In this document: positions 17,139 through 26,816 of the stretch, piece by piece
Layout of the letters: every line of letters starts with the position of its first letter
Numbering within the stretch: the stretch's first letter is position 1
NCBI GenBank assembly: GCA_013289875.1
Contig: JABCZC010000033.1
Coordinates: 1 to 55,933 of the forward strand
Direction of reading: 5' to 3'
Length of the DNA: 55,933 bases
From: Acidobacteriota bacterium
GTDB lineage: Bacteria > Acidobacteriota > Terriglobia > Terriglobales > Acidobacteriaceae
Made by a program: the position numbers and the translations under genes
Notes under the pieces: model-generated
What the model was told of the DNA's origin: nothing
The model's database searches: none
What the model saw: only the letters and a program-made list of their open reading frames with translations

Positions 17139-17142
17139 GCTA

Positions 17143-18888
17143 CTAGCCGTACTTCGGAGGACTCTTAGGCTTTTTAGGGTGGTGTTTCCTGCTGCTTGAG
17201 CTGGAACTCCTCCGGCTGCTTGAGCTGGTGCTACTCCCGCTGCTGGAGCTGGAACTCCTCCCGCTGCTGGAGCTGGTGCTACTTCCGCTGCTGGAGCCAG
17301 CTCCACTCCCGCTGCTGGAGCTCGAGCCGCCGCTCGTCCCCGAGGCCTCGAGAGCCGCAGCAATATCCACCCCGATCGGCGATCCCAGGCCGGTGCATGC
17401 GTCCCAGCCTGGTCCCGCTGAGAATGACCCGTTATTCCCGGAGGTGATGTCGTGGAACGCGCTCGGCGAGGCGTAGAGCGTGGGATTTACAAATCCCACC
17501 GGCTTACCGTTCTGTTGATTAATCAGCGTGATCAATGCAGCCCAGAGCGGAGCTACCGCGCTGGTTCCTCCGACCACCTCACTGGTACCATCCACGAGGA
17601 TGTTGTATCCCGTCGTCGGCGAGGCATCGCCCGCAACGTCAGGAACGCCGCGTCCTCCTGTGCTGGTGGTTGGCGCGGGTACATTGGCATTCTGTTGCCA
17701 GGTGGGCAGCGCGAAGACGTTGCTCACGCCACCGCCGCTCGCTCCGCCCTCCGCGCCGTCGTTCCACACCACCTCGCTGGTGATGGTAGTGCCACTGGCC
17801 TCCAGTGTGGTTCCTCCGCAGCCCAATACATGCGGACTGGATGCCGGAAAGTCCACGTTGTTCCCTCCGCCGGACACGCCATCGCTCGATCCGTTGTCGC
17901 CCGAGGCAACCGTAATAGTGATGCCCAGTGCTCCCGCCGACGCGCAGGCGTTGTCGATTGACGTCAGGGATGCCTGTGTCCACCCCGATTCGGGTCCGCC
18001 CCAGCTGATCGAGATAACCGAGGGAGAATTCGTCGTGTCATGCACGGCGGTGGTAATTGCATCCAGAAATCCCTGAGCGGTATTTGGCGTAAAGTACACG
18101 GCGATATTCGCGCCGGGCGCGATAGCTCCCGCAACCTGAATGTCCAGAGCTACTTCGCCGTCGGCACTGTTCGCAGTGGTGGGGCTGTTCGTGCCTCCAT
18201 CCACCGAAACTGAAACCACGTTGGGCGGAGTGAGGCCCAAACCGGAGAAATAGGTCTGGATATCGCTCTCCTCGTAGCCACCACCCAATTCGATGATGCC
18301 GATTGTCTGGCCGCTGCCATCGAGGCCTGACGGGTAGTCATAGAAAGCAGCCACCTGCACCGGCGTATAGCTAGGATCCGCTGGCGTCTTCTTCTTTTCT
18401 CTATGCCTGAATCGATGGTGAGGCTTCGCGACTGGCCTGGAATCCATGCCCAGTACATTCTCGATCACGCCTGCGTGCTCCGCTGGCAGCGAAACCGCTC
18501 CTTTGAAGGAATGGAACCGGTGACCTCCGCTCTCGTATTCGTTCAATTGAACGCCGAAGGCTGCCTGGAGAGCCTGCACTGTCCCCTCAAGCACAATCGT
18601 CCGCCGCGGCAGGCTCGATGCGCCTTCATCCACGGTGAGGCTGTGCTCCCGGGCAAACCTGCGCACCTGATCGAAGTCTGCAGGAGCGGCGGCGTACTTC
18701 TCGTTAAATTCCTCGCGCGAAATGATGCGCCCGTGGAGAGCAGCCAGACTGAGGTGATTCTTTCGCCTTACGATGACGGACACCCGGATGAGCTTTTGCG
18801 GCGGCATTGGGCCGGCGTTGGTTGCATTGTGAGGGGCGTCGCGCTCGGTGCCGGGCAGCGGAACATGTTTGTGAGAGGGAGTGGTCAT
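17143..18888 (-). CDS. Sedolisin-type serine-carboxyl peptidase (S53, kumamolisin-like)
   Basis: In the 581-residue product, residues about 25-175 form the activation propeptide (VIVRRKN ... AFGVQLNEYE). The catalytic domain has the Glu/Asp pair in GEVALDIQ (about 245/249), the oxyanion Asp in ASGDNGSSDG and the nucleophile in GGTSAVAP (Ser about 443). These acid-active endopeptidases mature by self-cleavage and usually act outside the cell; no classical signal peptide is seen here. The last 70 residues are a serine/glycine tail ending in basic KHHPKKPKSPP, which is unusual. The ATG at 18888 has GAGG 8 bases upstream; the frame opens further to 19050 without a ribosome site. Confidence 0.9.
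   Translation of the reverse strand: MTTPSHKHVPLPGTERDAPHNATNAGPMPPQKLIRVSVIVRRKNHLSLAALHGRIISREEFNEKYAAAPADFDQVRRFAREHSLTVDEGASSLPRRTIVLEGTVQALQAAFGVQLNEYESGGHRFHSFKGAVSLPAEHAGVIENVLGMDSRPVAKPHHRFRHREKKKTPADPSYTPVQVAAFYDYPSGLDGSGQTIGIIELGGGYEESDIQTYFSGLGLTPPNVVSVSVDGGTNSPTTANSADGEVALDIQVAGAIAPGANIAVYFTPNTAQGFLDAITTAVHDTTNSPSVISISWGGPESGWTQASLTSIDNACASAGALGITITVASGDNGSSDGVSGGGNNVDFPASSPHVLGCGGTTLEASGTTITSEVVWNDGAEGGASGGGVSNVFALPTWQQNANVPAPTTSTGGRGVPDVAGDASPTTGYNILVDGTSEVVGGTSAVAPLWAALITLINQQNGKPVGFVNPTLYASPSAFHDITSGNNGSFSAGPGWDACTGLGSPIGVDIAAALEASGTSGGSSSSSGSGAGSSSGSSTSSSSGRSSSSSSGSSTSSSSRRSSSSSSRKHHPKKPKSPPKYG
17196..17330 (-). repeat. Tandem repeat encoding the serine-rich sedolisin tail
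   Basis: Units of about 21 and 42 bp recur (plus-strand core GAGCTGGAACTCCTCCCGCT and GAGCTGGTGCTACTCCCGCT). On the coding strand they give runs such as SSSSGRSSSSSSG. The near-identity of the units suggests recent slippage or duplication. Confidence 0.7.
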
Positions 18889-19170
18889 CGCGTTAACCTC
18901 GTTTGAATATTCAGATGCAGACCGGTTGCGCCAATTTGTTAGATGGAGCAGGACTTCTCGCATTTCTGACGTGACTGGGTCTCGAGCCACGCTGTAAAGA
19001 TCAACAAAGTACAACGTGCTTCGATGGGCCCTGTGATCGTTTGGGAGCACTATGGGAAACCCATCGATGCTCGATGACTAGTGTTCCGAGCGATTGACAC
19101 GTTACATGAATTTCATTCTCGCGGACAATCACTCGGGCCCTGAATCTGCGGAGGAGACAGACAAACGCGC

Positions 19171-19515
19171 TTAGGCGGGTTGACGATCCCCATGGCTGGG
19201 CGGCTGCGATATTACAAGAAAGCGAGAGTCGATGCCAGACCGGTTCAGCGCCTGATGCGGTTGTCCCGGCGCTATCTCCAATCCCTGCTGCGCCTGGAGC
19301 GAATAAATTCGCCCATCGACCTCCATGGTGAGCTCGCCAGCCAGGACATAGAAGAACTGCCGTGCGCTGGTGTGGACGTGACGCTGCTCCCTGGCGCCGG
19401 GAGGCATGCGCTCCTCGATCACGCTGAGGTTTTCGCCGCGCAGAAGGTGCCAGCCATCGCAGACATTGCCCCACGTGTAATGTTCGGCGTTCGCAGTGCT
19501 GATCAGCTCGTTCAT
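19171..19515 (-). CDS. Small cupin-domain protein
   Basis: This is a 114-residue single cupin barrel, with the motif [20 protein letters not shown] in the first half and PGQPHQALN in the second. The His residues fit metal binding. Its ATG overlaps the stop of the acyl-CoA carboxylase gene as CTATGA, so the two are translationally coupled. Cupins this small may be isomerases, dioxygenases or binding proteins; the role next to the carboxylase is unknown. Confidence 0.82.
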   Translation of the reverse strand: MNELISTANAEHYTWGNVCDGWHLLRGENLSVIEERMPPGAREQRHVHTSARQFFYVLAGELTMEVDGRIYSLQAQQGLEIAPGQPHQALNRSGIDSRFLVISQPPSHGDRQPA

Positions 19516-21110
19516 AGCGGGATGTTGCCGTGCTTCTTCGGTGGATTCTTGTCACGCTTGCCGTCGAGCATTTCGAGTGCAGCGATCAGCCGCCGGCGCG
19601 TCTCGTGCGGCAGAATCACGGCGTCCACGTAGCCGCGCTCGGCGGCGACATATGGGTTTGCGAACTGCTCGCGAAACTCGTGCACCTTTTCAGAGCGCGC
19701 CGCGGCCAAAAGCTCGGCCTTGCGCTCGTCTGAAAGCGGACCATTGTCTACTTCGGCCTGTTTCAGGACCTGCTCCAGTTCGCGTCCGTAGACGATGTTC
19801 ACCGCGCCTTCGGGTCCCATCACTGCAATCTCCGCGGTGGGCCACGCGAGGTTCAGGTCGGTGCGGATATGCTTGGAACTCATGACGCAGTAGGCGCCGC
19901 CATAGGCTTTGCGGGTGATGACGGTGAGCTTGGGAACGGTGGCCTCGGCGAAGGCAAAGAGCAGCTTGGCGCCGTGGCGGATGATTCCGCCATATTCCTG
20001 TTGCACCCCGGGCAGAAAGCCCGGCACATCCTCAAGCGTAATGAGCGGGATGTTGAAAGCATCGCAGAAGCGCACGAAACGCGCTGCCTTGACGCTCGCG
20101 TCGATATCGAGCACGCCCGCCAGAAAGGCCGGCTGATTGGCGACAATGCCCACCGGGCGTCCGTTCATGCGCGCGAATCCGATGACGATGTTGCGCGCAA
20201 AATGCTCGTGCACCTCGAAGAAATAACCGTCGTCGACCAGCCGCTCGATTACCAGCTTGATGTTGTAAGGCTGGTTGGACTCAGCAGGAACGAGGGTGTC
20301 GAGCTCGCGATCGGCGCGATCGATCGGGTCGGTGCAGGCGCGGCGCGGAGGGTCGTCGAGGTTGTTGGAGGGAAGAAAACTCAGCAACTCGCGCACCATG
20401 GCCACGCACTCCTGATCATTGTGTGCCATAAAGTGCGCCACGCCGGAGACCTCGTTGTGCGTAGTCGCTCCGCCCAGCTTTTCTTTTGTCACCTCTTCGT
20501 GCGTCACTGTCTTGATAACGTCGGGTCCGGTGACAAACATATAGGAGGTCTTGTCGACCATGAACGTGAAGTCGGTAATGGCTGGCGAATAAACCGCCCC
20601 GCCCGCGCAGGGGCCAAGGATGGCGGAGATCTGTGGGACGACTCCGCTGGCCAGCGTGTTGCGCAGAAATATGTCGGCGTATCCCGCCAAGGAAACAACG
20701 CCTTCCTGGATGCGCGCGCCGCCGGAGTCATTGAGCCCAACGATGGGAGCCCCGACGCGCATCGCCATGTCCATCAGCTTGACGATCTTGGCGGCATTCG
20801 ACTCGGAGAGGGACCCGCCGAAGACGGTGAAGTCCTGCGCAAAGACAAAAACCGTGCGCCCTTCGACCTTTCCATAGCCGGTCACGAAGCCGTCTCCCGG
20901 AATGCGATTTTCTGCCATTCCGAAATCCGTGCATCGGTGGGTTACAAATTTATCGGTTTCCTCGAAGGTGCCGTCGTCGAGCAGAAGGTCGATGCGCTCG
21001 CGTGCCGACAGCTTCCCCTGCGCGTGCTGCCGTTCGCGCCGTTCCCGGCCGCCGCCTTCTTCCGCCAGCCGGCTGCGCCGCGCAAGCTCGTCCACTCCGC
21101 GATTTTCCAT
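19512..21110 (-). CDS. Acyl-CoA carboxylase, carboxyltransferase beta subunit (PccB/MmdA type)
   Basis: The protein has 532 residues. The crotonase-like carboxyltransferase halves are both present: [16 protein letters not shown] and [14 protein letters not shown] in the N-half, [20 protein letters not shown] and [11 protein letters not shown] in the C-half, giving the two oxyanion holes. It transfers carboxyl groups from biotin to propionyl-CoA or a related acyl-CoA, or in a decarboxylase complex. No biotin-carrier or biotin-carboxylase gene is adjacent, so partners are encoded elsewhere. It is followed directly by the cupin gene with a 4 bp overlap. Confidence 0.93.
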   Translation of the reverse strand: MENRGVDELARRSRLAEEGGGRERRERQHAQGKLSARERIDLLLDDGTFEETDKFVTHRCTDFGMAENRIPGDGFVTGYGKVEGRTVFVFAQDFTVFGGSLSESNAAKIVKLMDMAMRVGAPIVGLNDSGGARIQEGVVSLAGYADIFLRNTLASGVVPQISAILGPCAGGAVYSPAITDFTFMVDKTSYMFVTGPDVIKTVTHEEVTKEKLGGATTHNEVSGVAHFMAHNDQECVAMVRELLSFLPSNNLDDPPRRACTDPIDRADRELDTLVPAESNQPYNIKLVIERLVDDGYFFEVHEHFARNIVIGFARMNGRPVGIVANQPAFLAGVLDIDASVKAARFVRFCDAFNIPLITLEDVPGFLPGVQQEYGGIIRHGAKLLFAFAEATVPKLTVITRKAYGGAYCVMSSKHIRTDLNLAWPTAEIAVMGPEGAVNIVYGRELEQVLKQAEVDNGPLSDERKAELLAAARSEKVHEFREQFANPYVAAERGYVDAVILPHETRRRLIAALEMLDGKRDKNPPKKHGNIPL

Positions 21111-21360
21111 CGTGTCGGATTATAGATGGGACGGGTGCGAAAACCCCGGATTCGGCGCAAGACGCGCGTACTTCTTTTGCGGATGGCAAGGCCGACGTCA
21201 CAAATAGTTTTCTGCGAGGGCTATTACGGCGCGGAAATGCGAGTGACTGTACATGGAGCGAATCTGAAGTTCGCGGAGGGCTAAAAGGACGGAATTACCT
21301 CGTGACGTGTCTGGATGACAAATATGTTCATCAGCACGCTATCAAATGCCGCAGCCGGCC

Positions 21361-21597
21361 TCAGTACACTTCTCGGTGAAAGAGGTCGTCTTTCTCTTCA
21401 CAAGGGGTGCATACGCACCCGACCGCGCAGCCGATGAGGACACCTACGCCGATCGTTACCAGGATCGCCGGAAGGTAATCGCTCAACTGGGACACGTGGT
21501 AGAGAATCTCGTGCATTTTCGCCAACAACATAAAACCAGCTCCGATACCTAAGAATGCTGAAACCTTCAGAAGGTTTCCTGCATCACGGGGTCTCAA
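21361..21597 (-). CDS. Hypothetical small membrane protein
   Basis: No family is recognised. The 78-residue frame has two hydrophobic segments, at about residues 10-30 (LLKVSAFLGIGAGFMLLA) and 43-62 (PAILVTIGVGVLIGCAV). They are followed by a Cys-rich turn (CVCTPCEE) and a charged tail, a sensible membrane-hairpin layout. The start would be TTG at 21597 with no clear ribosome site; a later ATG at codon 23 would cut the first helix. It sits alone between the carboxylase and polymerase genes. Confidence 0.5.
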   Translation of the reverse strand: MRPRDAGNLLKVSAFLGIGAGFMLLAKMHEILYHVSQLSDYLPAILVTIGVGVLIGCAVGCVCTPCEEKDDLFHREVY

Positions 21598-21712
21598 GTG
21601 AGGACATCATCTCATTTTCAGCCGCGATGAGGAAGCTCGTTTTGGTCGCACGAAAGTGGGAGTACCGAATCGGCACGATTTCAGAGGGTCGGGCCTGTTT
21701 CGGGCTTTTTGT

Positions 21713-21730
21713 CTTTATTCTTGAATAAAG
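21713..21730. promoter_or_regulatory. Perfect palindrome upstream of the Y-family polymerase gene
   Basis: CTTTATTC-TT-GAATAAAG is a perfect 8+8 bp inverted repeat ending 24 bp before the GTG start of the polymerase gene. Its size and position fit a LexA-like or other repressor operator. It does not match the E. coli SOS box (CTGT-N8-ACAG). That it is damage-responsive is inference from the gene downstream. Confidence 0.45.
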
Positions 21731-21754
21731 GCAAACGGAAAGCGAAAATCAGGT

Positions 21755-23065
21755 GTGTGCGCGCTCTTCCTCGCGTCCGATCCTCAGCTTCAGCCCAGCA
21801 TCCGCTGGCTCTTTCTGGATCTGAACTCATACTTCGCTTCGGTGGAGCAGGAGCTCCGCCCTGAACTGCGCAATCGCCCGATTGCCGTGGTTCCCGTGAT
21901 GGCCGACACGACCTGCGCCATTGCCGCCAGCTACGAGGCCAAGGCTTTCGGCGTGCGCACCGGTACGCAGGTGGGCGAGGCGAAGCGGCTCTGCCCCGGT
22001 ATCGCGCTGGTCGAGGCCCGCCATGAACTGTACGTCGCGTATCATCATCGGATCATTGAAGCGGTGGAGTCGTGTGTGCCCGTCTCCGCTGTTTTATCTA
22101 TCGACGAAATGGCTGCGAGCCTGATAGGCCGCGAGCAACCGCTGATGGCCGCTCTCGACTTGGCCCGGCGCGTCAAGGCCTCGATCAAGGAATGCGTGGG
22201 GTCGACGCTGCGCTGCTCGGTGGGTCTGGCGTCGAATCGATACCTGGCAAAGATCGCCTCGGACATGGAGAAGCCGGACGGCCTGGTAGCGCTGACTCCC
22301 GATATTCTAGATGCTGCGCTGAGCGGTCTGGTACTGCGCGACCTGCCCGGCGTGGGGGCGCGCATGGAGCGCCGCCTCAACGAGTGCGGCATCCGCACCA
22401 TGCCGCAATTGCTGGCCCTGACGCGCGAGCAGATGAACGAGACCTGGGGCGGCATTGGCGGGGAAAAACTGTGGCACTGGCTGCGCGGCGAAGACTTCAA
22501 CGATCCGGAGCTCGAACACCAGAAATCCATCAGCCAGAGCCATGTGCTGCCTCCGGAACTGCGGACGCAGGAGGGTTGTTACGCGGTGGCGCACAAGCTT
22601 CTGCATAAAGCCGCGATGCGGCTGCGCACGGCGCGGCTATGGACTACCAATGTGTCCTTGTCGATCAAATTCGCGGTGCCGAAAGCCGATGCGCGGAAGA
22701 TGCACAACTCCGGGATTCCGCAGGACGGCTGGTCGCACGGGATCACGGTGATCGAGTGCCAGGACAACCAGACCCTGGTCGAGGCGCTGGTCAAGCTCTG
22801 GAAAATGCGGCCGCAAGGAGCACAGCACCAGAAGCCCTTCTATGTCGGCGTGTGGCTCGGCAATCTTGTGCCTGATCACCTGCACACGCTCAGCCTCTTC
22901 TCGGGACTGGAAAGCGAATCGCGGCGCACGCGGCTTTCGAGCACCATGGACGCGCTGAATCAGAAATACGGGCTGGATACGCTGATGCCGGCGAGCATGC
23001 TGCTGGCGAAGGCCGCAGCGCCGACGCGGATTGCCTTTACCAGCATTCCGGATCTGTTTGAGTAA
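21755..23065 (+). CDS. Y-family translesion DNA polymerase (DinB/UmuC superfamily)
   Basis: The protein has 436 residues. The palm holds the first metal ligand and steric gate in FLDLNSYFASVEQ and the second acidic pair in LSIDEMA. Next come the RCSVGLASNRYLAKIASDMEKP block, the helix-hairpin-helix DLPGVGARMERRL, and a little-finger domain. Such polymerases copy past damaged bases. The D-x-N motif is closer to UmuC than to the D-x-D of Pol IV; no umuD, imuA or imuB neighbour is seen. The start is GTG at 21755. All catalytic acidic residues are kept, so it should be active. Confidence 0.88.
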   Translation: MCALFLASDPQLQPSIRWLFLDLNSYFASVEQELRPELRNRPIAVVPVMADTTCAIAASYEAKAFGVRTGTQVGEAKRLCPGIALVEARHELYVAYHHRIIEAVESCVPVSAVLSIDEMAASLIGREQPLMAALDLARRVKASIKECVGSTLRCSVGLASNRYLAKIASDMEKPDGLVALTPDILDAALSGLVLRDLPGVGARMERRLNECGIRTMPQLLALTREQMNETWGGIGGEKLWHWLRGEDFNDPELEHQKSISQSHVLPPELRTQEGCYAVAHKLLHKAAMRLRTARLWTTNVSLSIKFAVPKADARKMHNSGIPQDGWSHGITVIECQDNQTLVEALVKLWKMRPQGAQHQKPFYVGVWLGNLVPDHLHTLSLFSGLESESRRTRLSSTMDALNQKYGLDTLMPASMLLAKAAAPTRIAFTSIPDLFE

Positions 23066-23086
23066 CGTCGCCCTAAACTGAACATC

Positions 23087-23953
23087 ATGGCCTCGTTCTC
23101 AATCGATGCCCCGTATCGCGGACGGCTAGCGCCGTCGCCCACGGGACTGCTTCATCTGGGCCATGCCAGTACGTTTCTTATTGCCGATATCCGAGCACGT
23201 CAGGCGGACGGAACACTGGTGGTGCGCAACGAGGATCTGGACACACAGCGGTCAAGGCCGGAACTCTACCGTGCGATGCTCGAGGACCTGCACTGGCTGG
23301 GCATTCGCTGGCAGGAGGGTCCAGGCCTGGGCGGACCGTATGGCCCCTACTCGCAGAGTGAACGGCGTGAACACTACCTCGCCGCGTGGCGCACGCTTCG
23401 CGATGGCGGATTCATTTATCCCTGCCGGTGTTCGCGCAAGGATCTCGTGCAGGCGGTCAGCGCGCCACAGGAGACTGACGACGAGGGACCGATCTACCCG
23501 GGGACCTGCCGGCCCCTGGGCGGTGCTGGTCAAGAAGAACACGCCGCTCCGGTGGGAGTGAACTGGCGTTTCCGGGTGCCCGATGGCATGGCGATCGGAT
23601 TCGACGATCGTCGCTTTGGGCCGCAGCACTTTGCCGCCGGGCGCGATTTCGGGGATTTCCTGGTGTGGCGACGCGATGACGTGCCTGCTTATCAATTAGC
23701 CTGCGTCGTCGATGACGCGGCAATGCGCATCACCGAGGTGGTGCGTGGAGCCGATCTTCTGAAGTCCACGGCGCGGCAGTTGCTGATCTATCGCGCGCTC
23801 GGCCTTGAACCGCCGGAGTGGTATCACTGTCCGCTGATCATCGACTCGAACGGGCGGCGGCTGGCCAAGAGGCACGACGCGCTTGCGATTCGCACTCTGC
23901 GGGAACAAGGTAAGACCCTTGAAGACGTGCGCCGGATGCTTGCCGGGATGTGA
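23087..23953 (+). CDS. gluQ: Glutamyl-Q tRNA(Asp) synthetase
   Basis: This 288-residue protein is a catalytic core only, without the anticodon-binding domain of GluRS. The HIGH motif appears as LAPSPTGLLHLGHA (residues 14-27), the KMSKS-like motif as RRLAKRHDA (about 258-266). The zinc site has CRC followed by YPGTC, typical of GluQ. The enzyme adds glutamate to queuosine at the wobble base of tRNA(Asp). It starts 21 bp after the polymerase gene on the same strand and may share its transcript. Confidence 0.93.
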   Translation: MASFSIDAPYRGRLAPSPTGLLHLGHASTFLIADIRARQADGTLVVRNEDLDTQRSRPELYRAMLEDLHWLGIRWQEGPGLGGPYGPYSQSERREHYLAAWRTLRDGGFIYPCRCSRKDLVQAVSAPQETDDEGPIYPGTCRPLGGAGQEEHAAPVGVNWRFRVPDGMAIGFDDRRFGPQHFAAGRDFGDFLVWRRDDVPAYQLACVVDDAAMRITEVVRGADLLKSTARQLLIYRALGLEPPEWYHCPLIIDSNGRRLAKRHDALAIRTLREQGKTLEDVRRMLAGM

Positions 23954-23965
23954 CTCGAACTATGA

Positions 23966-24943
23966 TTACGCTTCCGATTCGACGGCGACGCATTCGACCT
24001 CGGCTGCCGCCTGGCCGGTTTTGAGGCGTGACGATGTGACCAGTACCACGGCTAGGACGACTCCGATCATACCGATGTACTCTGTCGGCGCGAGGCGCTC
24101 GCCCAGAATCAGAGCACCCAGAATCACCGCGACGACCGGATTGACGTAGGCGTACGTCGACACCTTGGCCACGGGCACATGTGCGATCAGCCAGATATAG
24201 CTGCTGAATCCGAGCAGCGATCCGAAGGTCACCAGGTATGCGATCGAACCGACGGTGTGCCAGTTCCAGACGGCGTGCGGCCACTGCCGGAAGGCGGTCG
24301 CGAAAAGAACATCCGCAACCCCCGCAGCAAACATCTCCCACCCGGCCGCGACTAGCGGGTCGACGGGAAGATTCATGCGCCGTGAGGTCACCGATCCCGC
24401 TGCCCACGAGAAGGCTCCGGCCAGCACCAGGATCATGGCGATCAGCTGCAAGGGGTGGCCGCTGAAGCTGCTCCGCAGGCTGGGCCACAGCAGCGCGACG
24501 AGAGCCGCCGAGCCGAGGCCGAGTCCTATGTAGCCTTGTCTGCGCAGCCGGTCTCCGCCGGGAATCAGCATTTCAATCAGCACTACGTACAGCGGAACGA
24601 CGGCCACAATCAGTGCCGCAAGACCGCTTGCCAGATACTTTTCGCTCCATGTAAGGGCGAGGTTGCCGCCAAACAGAAGCATCAGGCCGAGCAGCATGAG
24701 CCGCGCCATCACACGGCGATCCCAGAAGATGCGGCGGCCGCGCAGTGCACAGAAGGCAAGCATCAACGCCGCGCCGGCGAGCATGCGGACGCCCGCGAGA
24801 ATGGCGGCGGGCATCTGCTGCACGCCTACGCTCATAGCGGTGTAGGTGGCTCCCCAGCAAAAGTACACGCTCAGGAAAGCGAGGACGATAGAGAGCTGGG
24901 ATGGCCGGGACCATCGGCCGTCGGGCGCTATGGAAGGGGGCAT
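23966..24943 (-). CDS. EamA/DMT-family transporter
   Basis: This 325-residue membrane protein has ten predicted helices in two EamA repeats. The first repeat starts IVLAFLSVYFCWGATYTAMS; the second contains SWAAGSVTSRR and ends with ILGERLAPTEYIGMIGVVLA. DMT proteins export amino acids, metabolites or drugs; the substrate cannot be predicted. The ATG at 24943 gives a normal N-terminus; the frame continues to 24985. It converges on gluQ and diverges from ade. Confidence 0.88.
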   Translation of the reverse strand: MPPSIAPDGRWSRPSQLSIVLAFLSVYFCWGATYTAMSVGVQQMPAAILAGVRMLAGAALMLAFCALRGRRIFWDRRVMARLMLLGLMLLFGGNLALTWSEKYLASGLAALIVAVVPLYVVLIEMLIPGGDRLRRQGYIGLGLGSAALVALLWPSLRSSFSGHPLQLIAMILVLAGAFSWAAGSVTSRRMNLPVDPLVAAGWEMFAAGVADVLFATAFRQWPHAVWNWHTVGSIAYLVTFGSLLGFSSYIWLIAHVPVAKVSTYAYVNPVVAVILGALILGERLAPTEYIGMIGVVLAVVLVTSSRLKTGQAAAEVECVAVESEA

Positions 24944-25025
24944 GATGGAGACAGTTCCATCGTATCGTGCGCGCGCAGGTGCCAAGATTCATGCTGGTTC
25001 GCGCGGGAGCAGGAATGGTTAATCC

Positions 25026-25031
25026 TATAAT
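25026..25031 (+). promoter_or_regulatory. Candidate -10 box for ade
   Basis: A consensus TATAAT lies 65 bp before the adenine deaminase ATG in the divergent intergenic region. No good -35 box is present at 16-18 bp, so an activator may be needed. Confidence 0.4.
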
Positions 25032-25095
25032 ACGGAAACCAAACAGGGGACATGGGCAGCGGTCCGGATCGGACTTCCGGCGGGGTGATTGAGTC

Positions 25096-26793
25096 ATGAG
25101 AGATGCTCTGGAGCGACAGGTCGATCAAGCCCTGGGCAGGTTGCCTGCCGATCTTGTCGTCCGCAATGCCCGCATCCTGAATCTCGTTACCGGCCAGATT
25201 CAATCCGGTGACATTGCCGTTTGCGGAGACAAGATTGTTGGCACCCTCGACAGCTACCGGGGCCATGAGGAGATCGACGCCAAAAGGCGCTTTGCCGTCC
25301 CCGGCCTTATCGACAGCCACGTGCATTGCGAGAGCACGCTGGTTACTCCTGGGGAGTTCGATCGCTGCGTGCTTCCCCATGGTGTCACAACGGCGATTTG
25401 CGACCCTCACGAGATCTGTAATGTGCTTGGCCTGGCGGGCCTGCAATATTTTCTCGATTCCGCGCAGGGCACCGCGATGGATCTTCGCGTACAGCTTTCA
25501 TCCTGCGTGCCGGCGACGGAGCTGGAGACTTCCGGCGCGCGGCTCTCGGCGGTCGATCTTGTCCAGCATCGAAACCATCCCAAGGCAATTGGCCTGGCGG
25601 AGTTCATGAATGTGCCGGGCGTGTTGAACAAGGATCCCGAATGCATGGAGAAGCTAGCCGCGTTCCAGGGCCAGCACATCGACGGACACGCCCCGTTGCT
25701 TTCCAGCCATGCTTTGAACGCTTATCTATCCTGCGGGATTAAAAACTGTCACGAGACCACGAACCTCGCCGAAGGACGGGAGAAGCTCGCCAAGGGCATG
25801 CAAGTGCTCATCCGTGAAGGATCGGTTTCGAAAGATCTGGCGGCGCTGACGCCGCTCATCAGCGAGTTTGCTTCGCCGTTCCTGGGCTTTTGTACGGATG
25901 ACCGCAATCCGCTGGACATCCATGAAGAGGGCCACCTGGACTATCTGGTACGCCGCGCCATTGCGCTGGGCGCGCCGGTGGCCGCCGTCTATCGGACAGC
26001 CAGCTGGTCGGCTGCGAGGGGCTTTGGGCTAAGGGACCGTGGGTTGATCGCTCCCGGATACCTTGCAGATTTTCTGCTGCTGGACGACCTGGAAAGCTGC
26101 GCAATCCATGCTGTTTTTCGCCGCGGCCGCAGGGCGACCACGGACACCTTCGCGGCGCGCGCCCTGCCTGTGCCGCCGAGCGGCAATTCTGTGCGGCTGC
26201 AGCCCGTCACCGCGGCGAGCTTTGCCGCGAGAGCCTCCGGCGGGGCGTCTCCGGTCATTGGAATTATTCCTGGGAAAATTCTTACCGAGTATTTACACGC
26301 GGACCTGCCATTCCGCGACGGAAAGCGCCATGCCGATCCCGAGCGTGATCTGCTCAAAGTCTGTGTGCTGGAGCGACACGGCCGCAACGGGAATATCGGC
26401 GCGGGCTTCGTGAAGGGTTTTGGCTTTCGGCAGGGAGCGCTTGCTTCCTCTGTCGGACATGACAGCCACAATCTCTGCGTGGTGGGCGCCAATGACGAGG
26501 ACATGGCGGTGGCAGCCAATCGCCTGATTGCGCTCGGTGGCGGATTCGTTGCGGTGCAGGGCGGGCGGGTGCTCGCCGAACTCGCCCTGCCTTTTGCCGG
26601 TCTGATGAGCCTCGAACCCTTTGAGACCGTGCGGCGCGACCTCTACTCGCTGCGCGCGGCAGTGCAGGCGATGGGCTGCCAGCTCGCGGAGCCATTCCTG
26701 CACCTGGCGTTCCTGCCGCTCCCGGTCATTCCTCACCTGAAGATCACCGACTTCGGACTTGTCGATGTCGATCGCTTCGAGCTCGTTCCTTAA
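25096..26793 (+). CDS. ade: Adenine deaminase
   Basis: This 565-residue amidohydrolase matches the AdeC family along its length: ADLVVRNARILNLVTG, the metal motif GLIDSHVHCEST (His 75 and 77), CDPHEICNVLG, GHAPLLSS, CHETTNLAE, GFCTDDRNP, and the C-terminal family domain ending HLKITDFGLVD. It deaminates adenine to hypoxanthine in purine salvage. A TATAAT lies 65 bp upstream. It is followed 23 bp later by the SRPBCC gene on the same strand. Confidence 0.95.
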   Translation: MRDALERQVDQALGRLPADLVVRNARILNLVTGQIQSGDIAVCGDKIVGTLDSYRGHEEIDAKRRFAVPGLIDSHVHCESTLVTPGEFDRCVLPHGVTTAICDPHEICNVLGLAGLQYFLDSAQGTAMDLRVQLSSCVPATELETSGARLSAVDLVQHRNHPKAIGLAEFMNVPGVLNKDPECMEKLAAFQGQHIDGHAPLLSSHALNAYLSCGIKNCHETTNLAEGREKLAKGMQVLIREGSVSKDLAALTPLISEFASPFLGFCTDDRNPLDIHEEGHLDYLVRRAIALGAPVAAVYRTASWSAARGFGLRDRGLIAPGYLADFLLLDDLESCAIHAVFRRGRRATTDTFAARALPVPPSGNSVRLQPVTAASFAARASGGASPVIGIIPGKILTEYLHADLPFRDGKRHADPERDLLKVCVLERHGRNGNIGAGFVKGFGFRQGALASSVGHDSHNLCVVGANDEDMAVAANRLIALGGGFVAVQGGRVLAELALPFAGLMSLEPFETVRRDLYSLRAAVQAMGCQLAEPFLHLAFLPLPVIPHLKITDFGLVDVDRFELVP

Positions 26794-26816
26794 TCGTCAA
26801 CACTTGAGGAGAAAAT

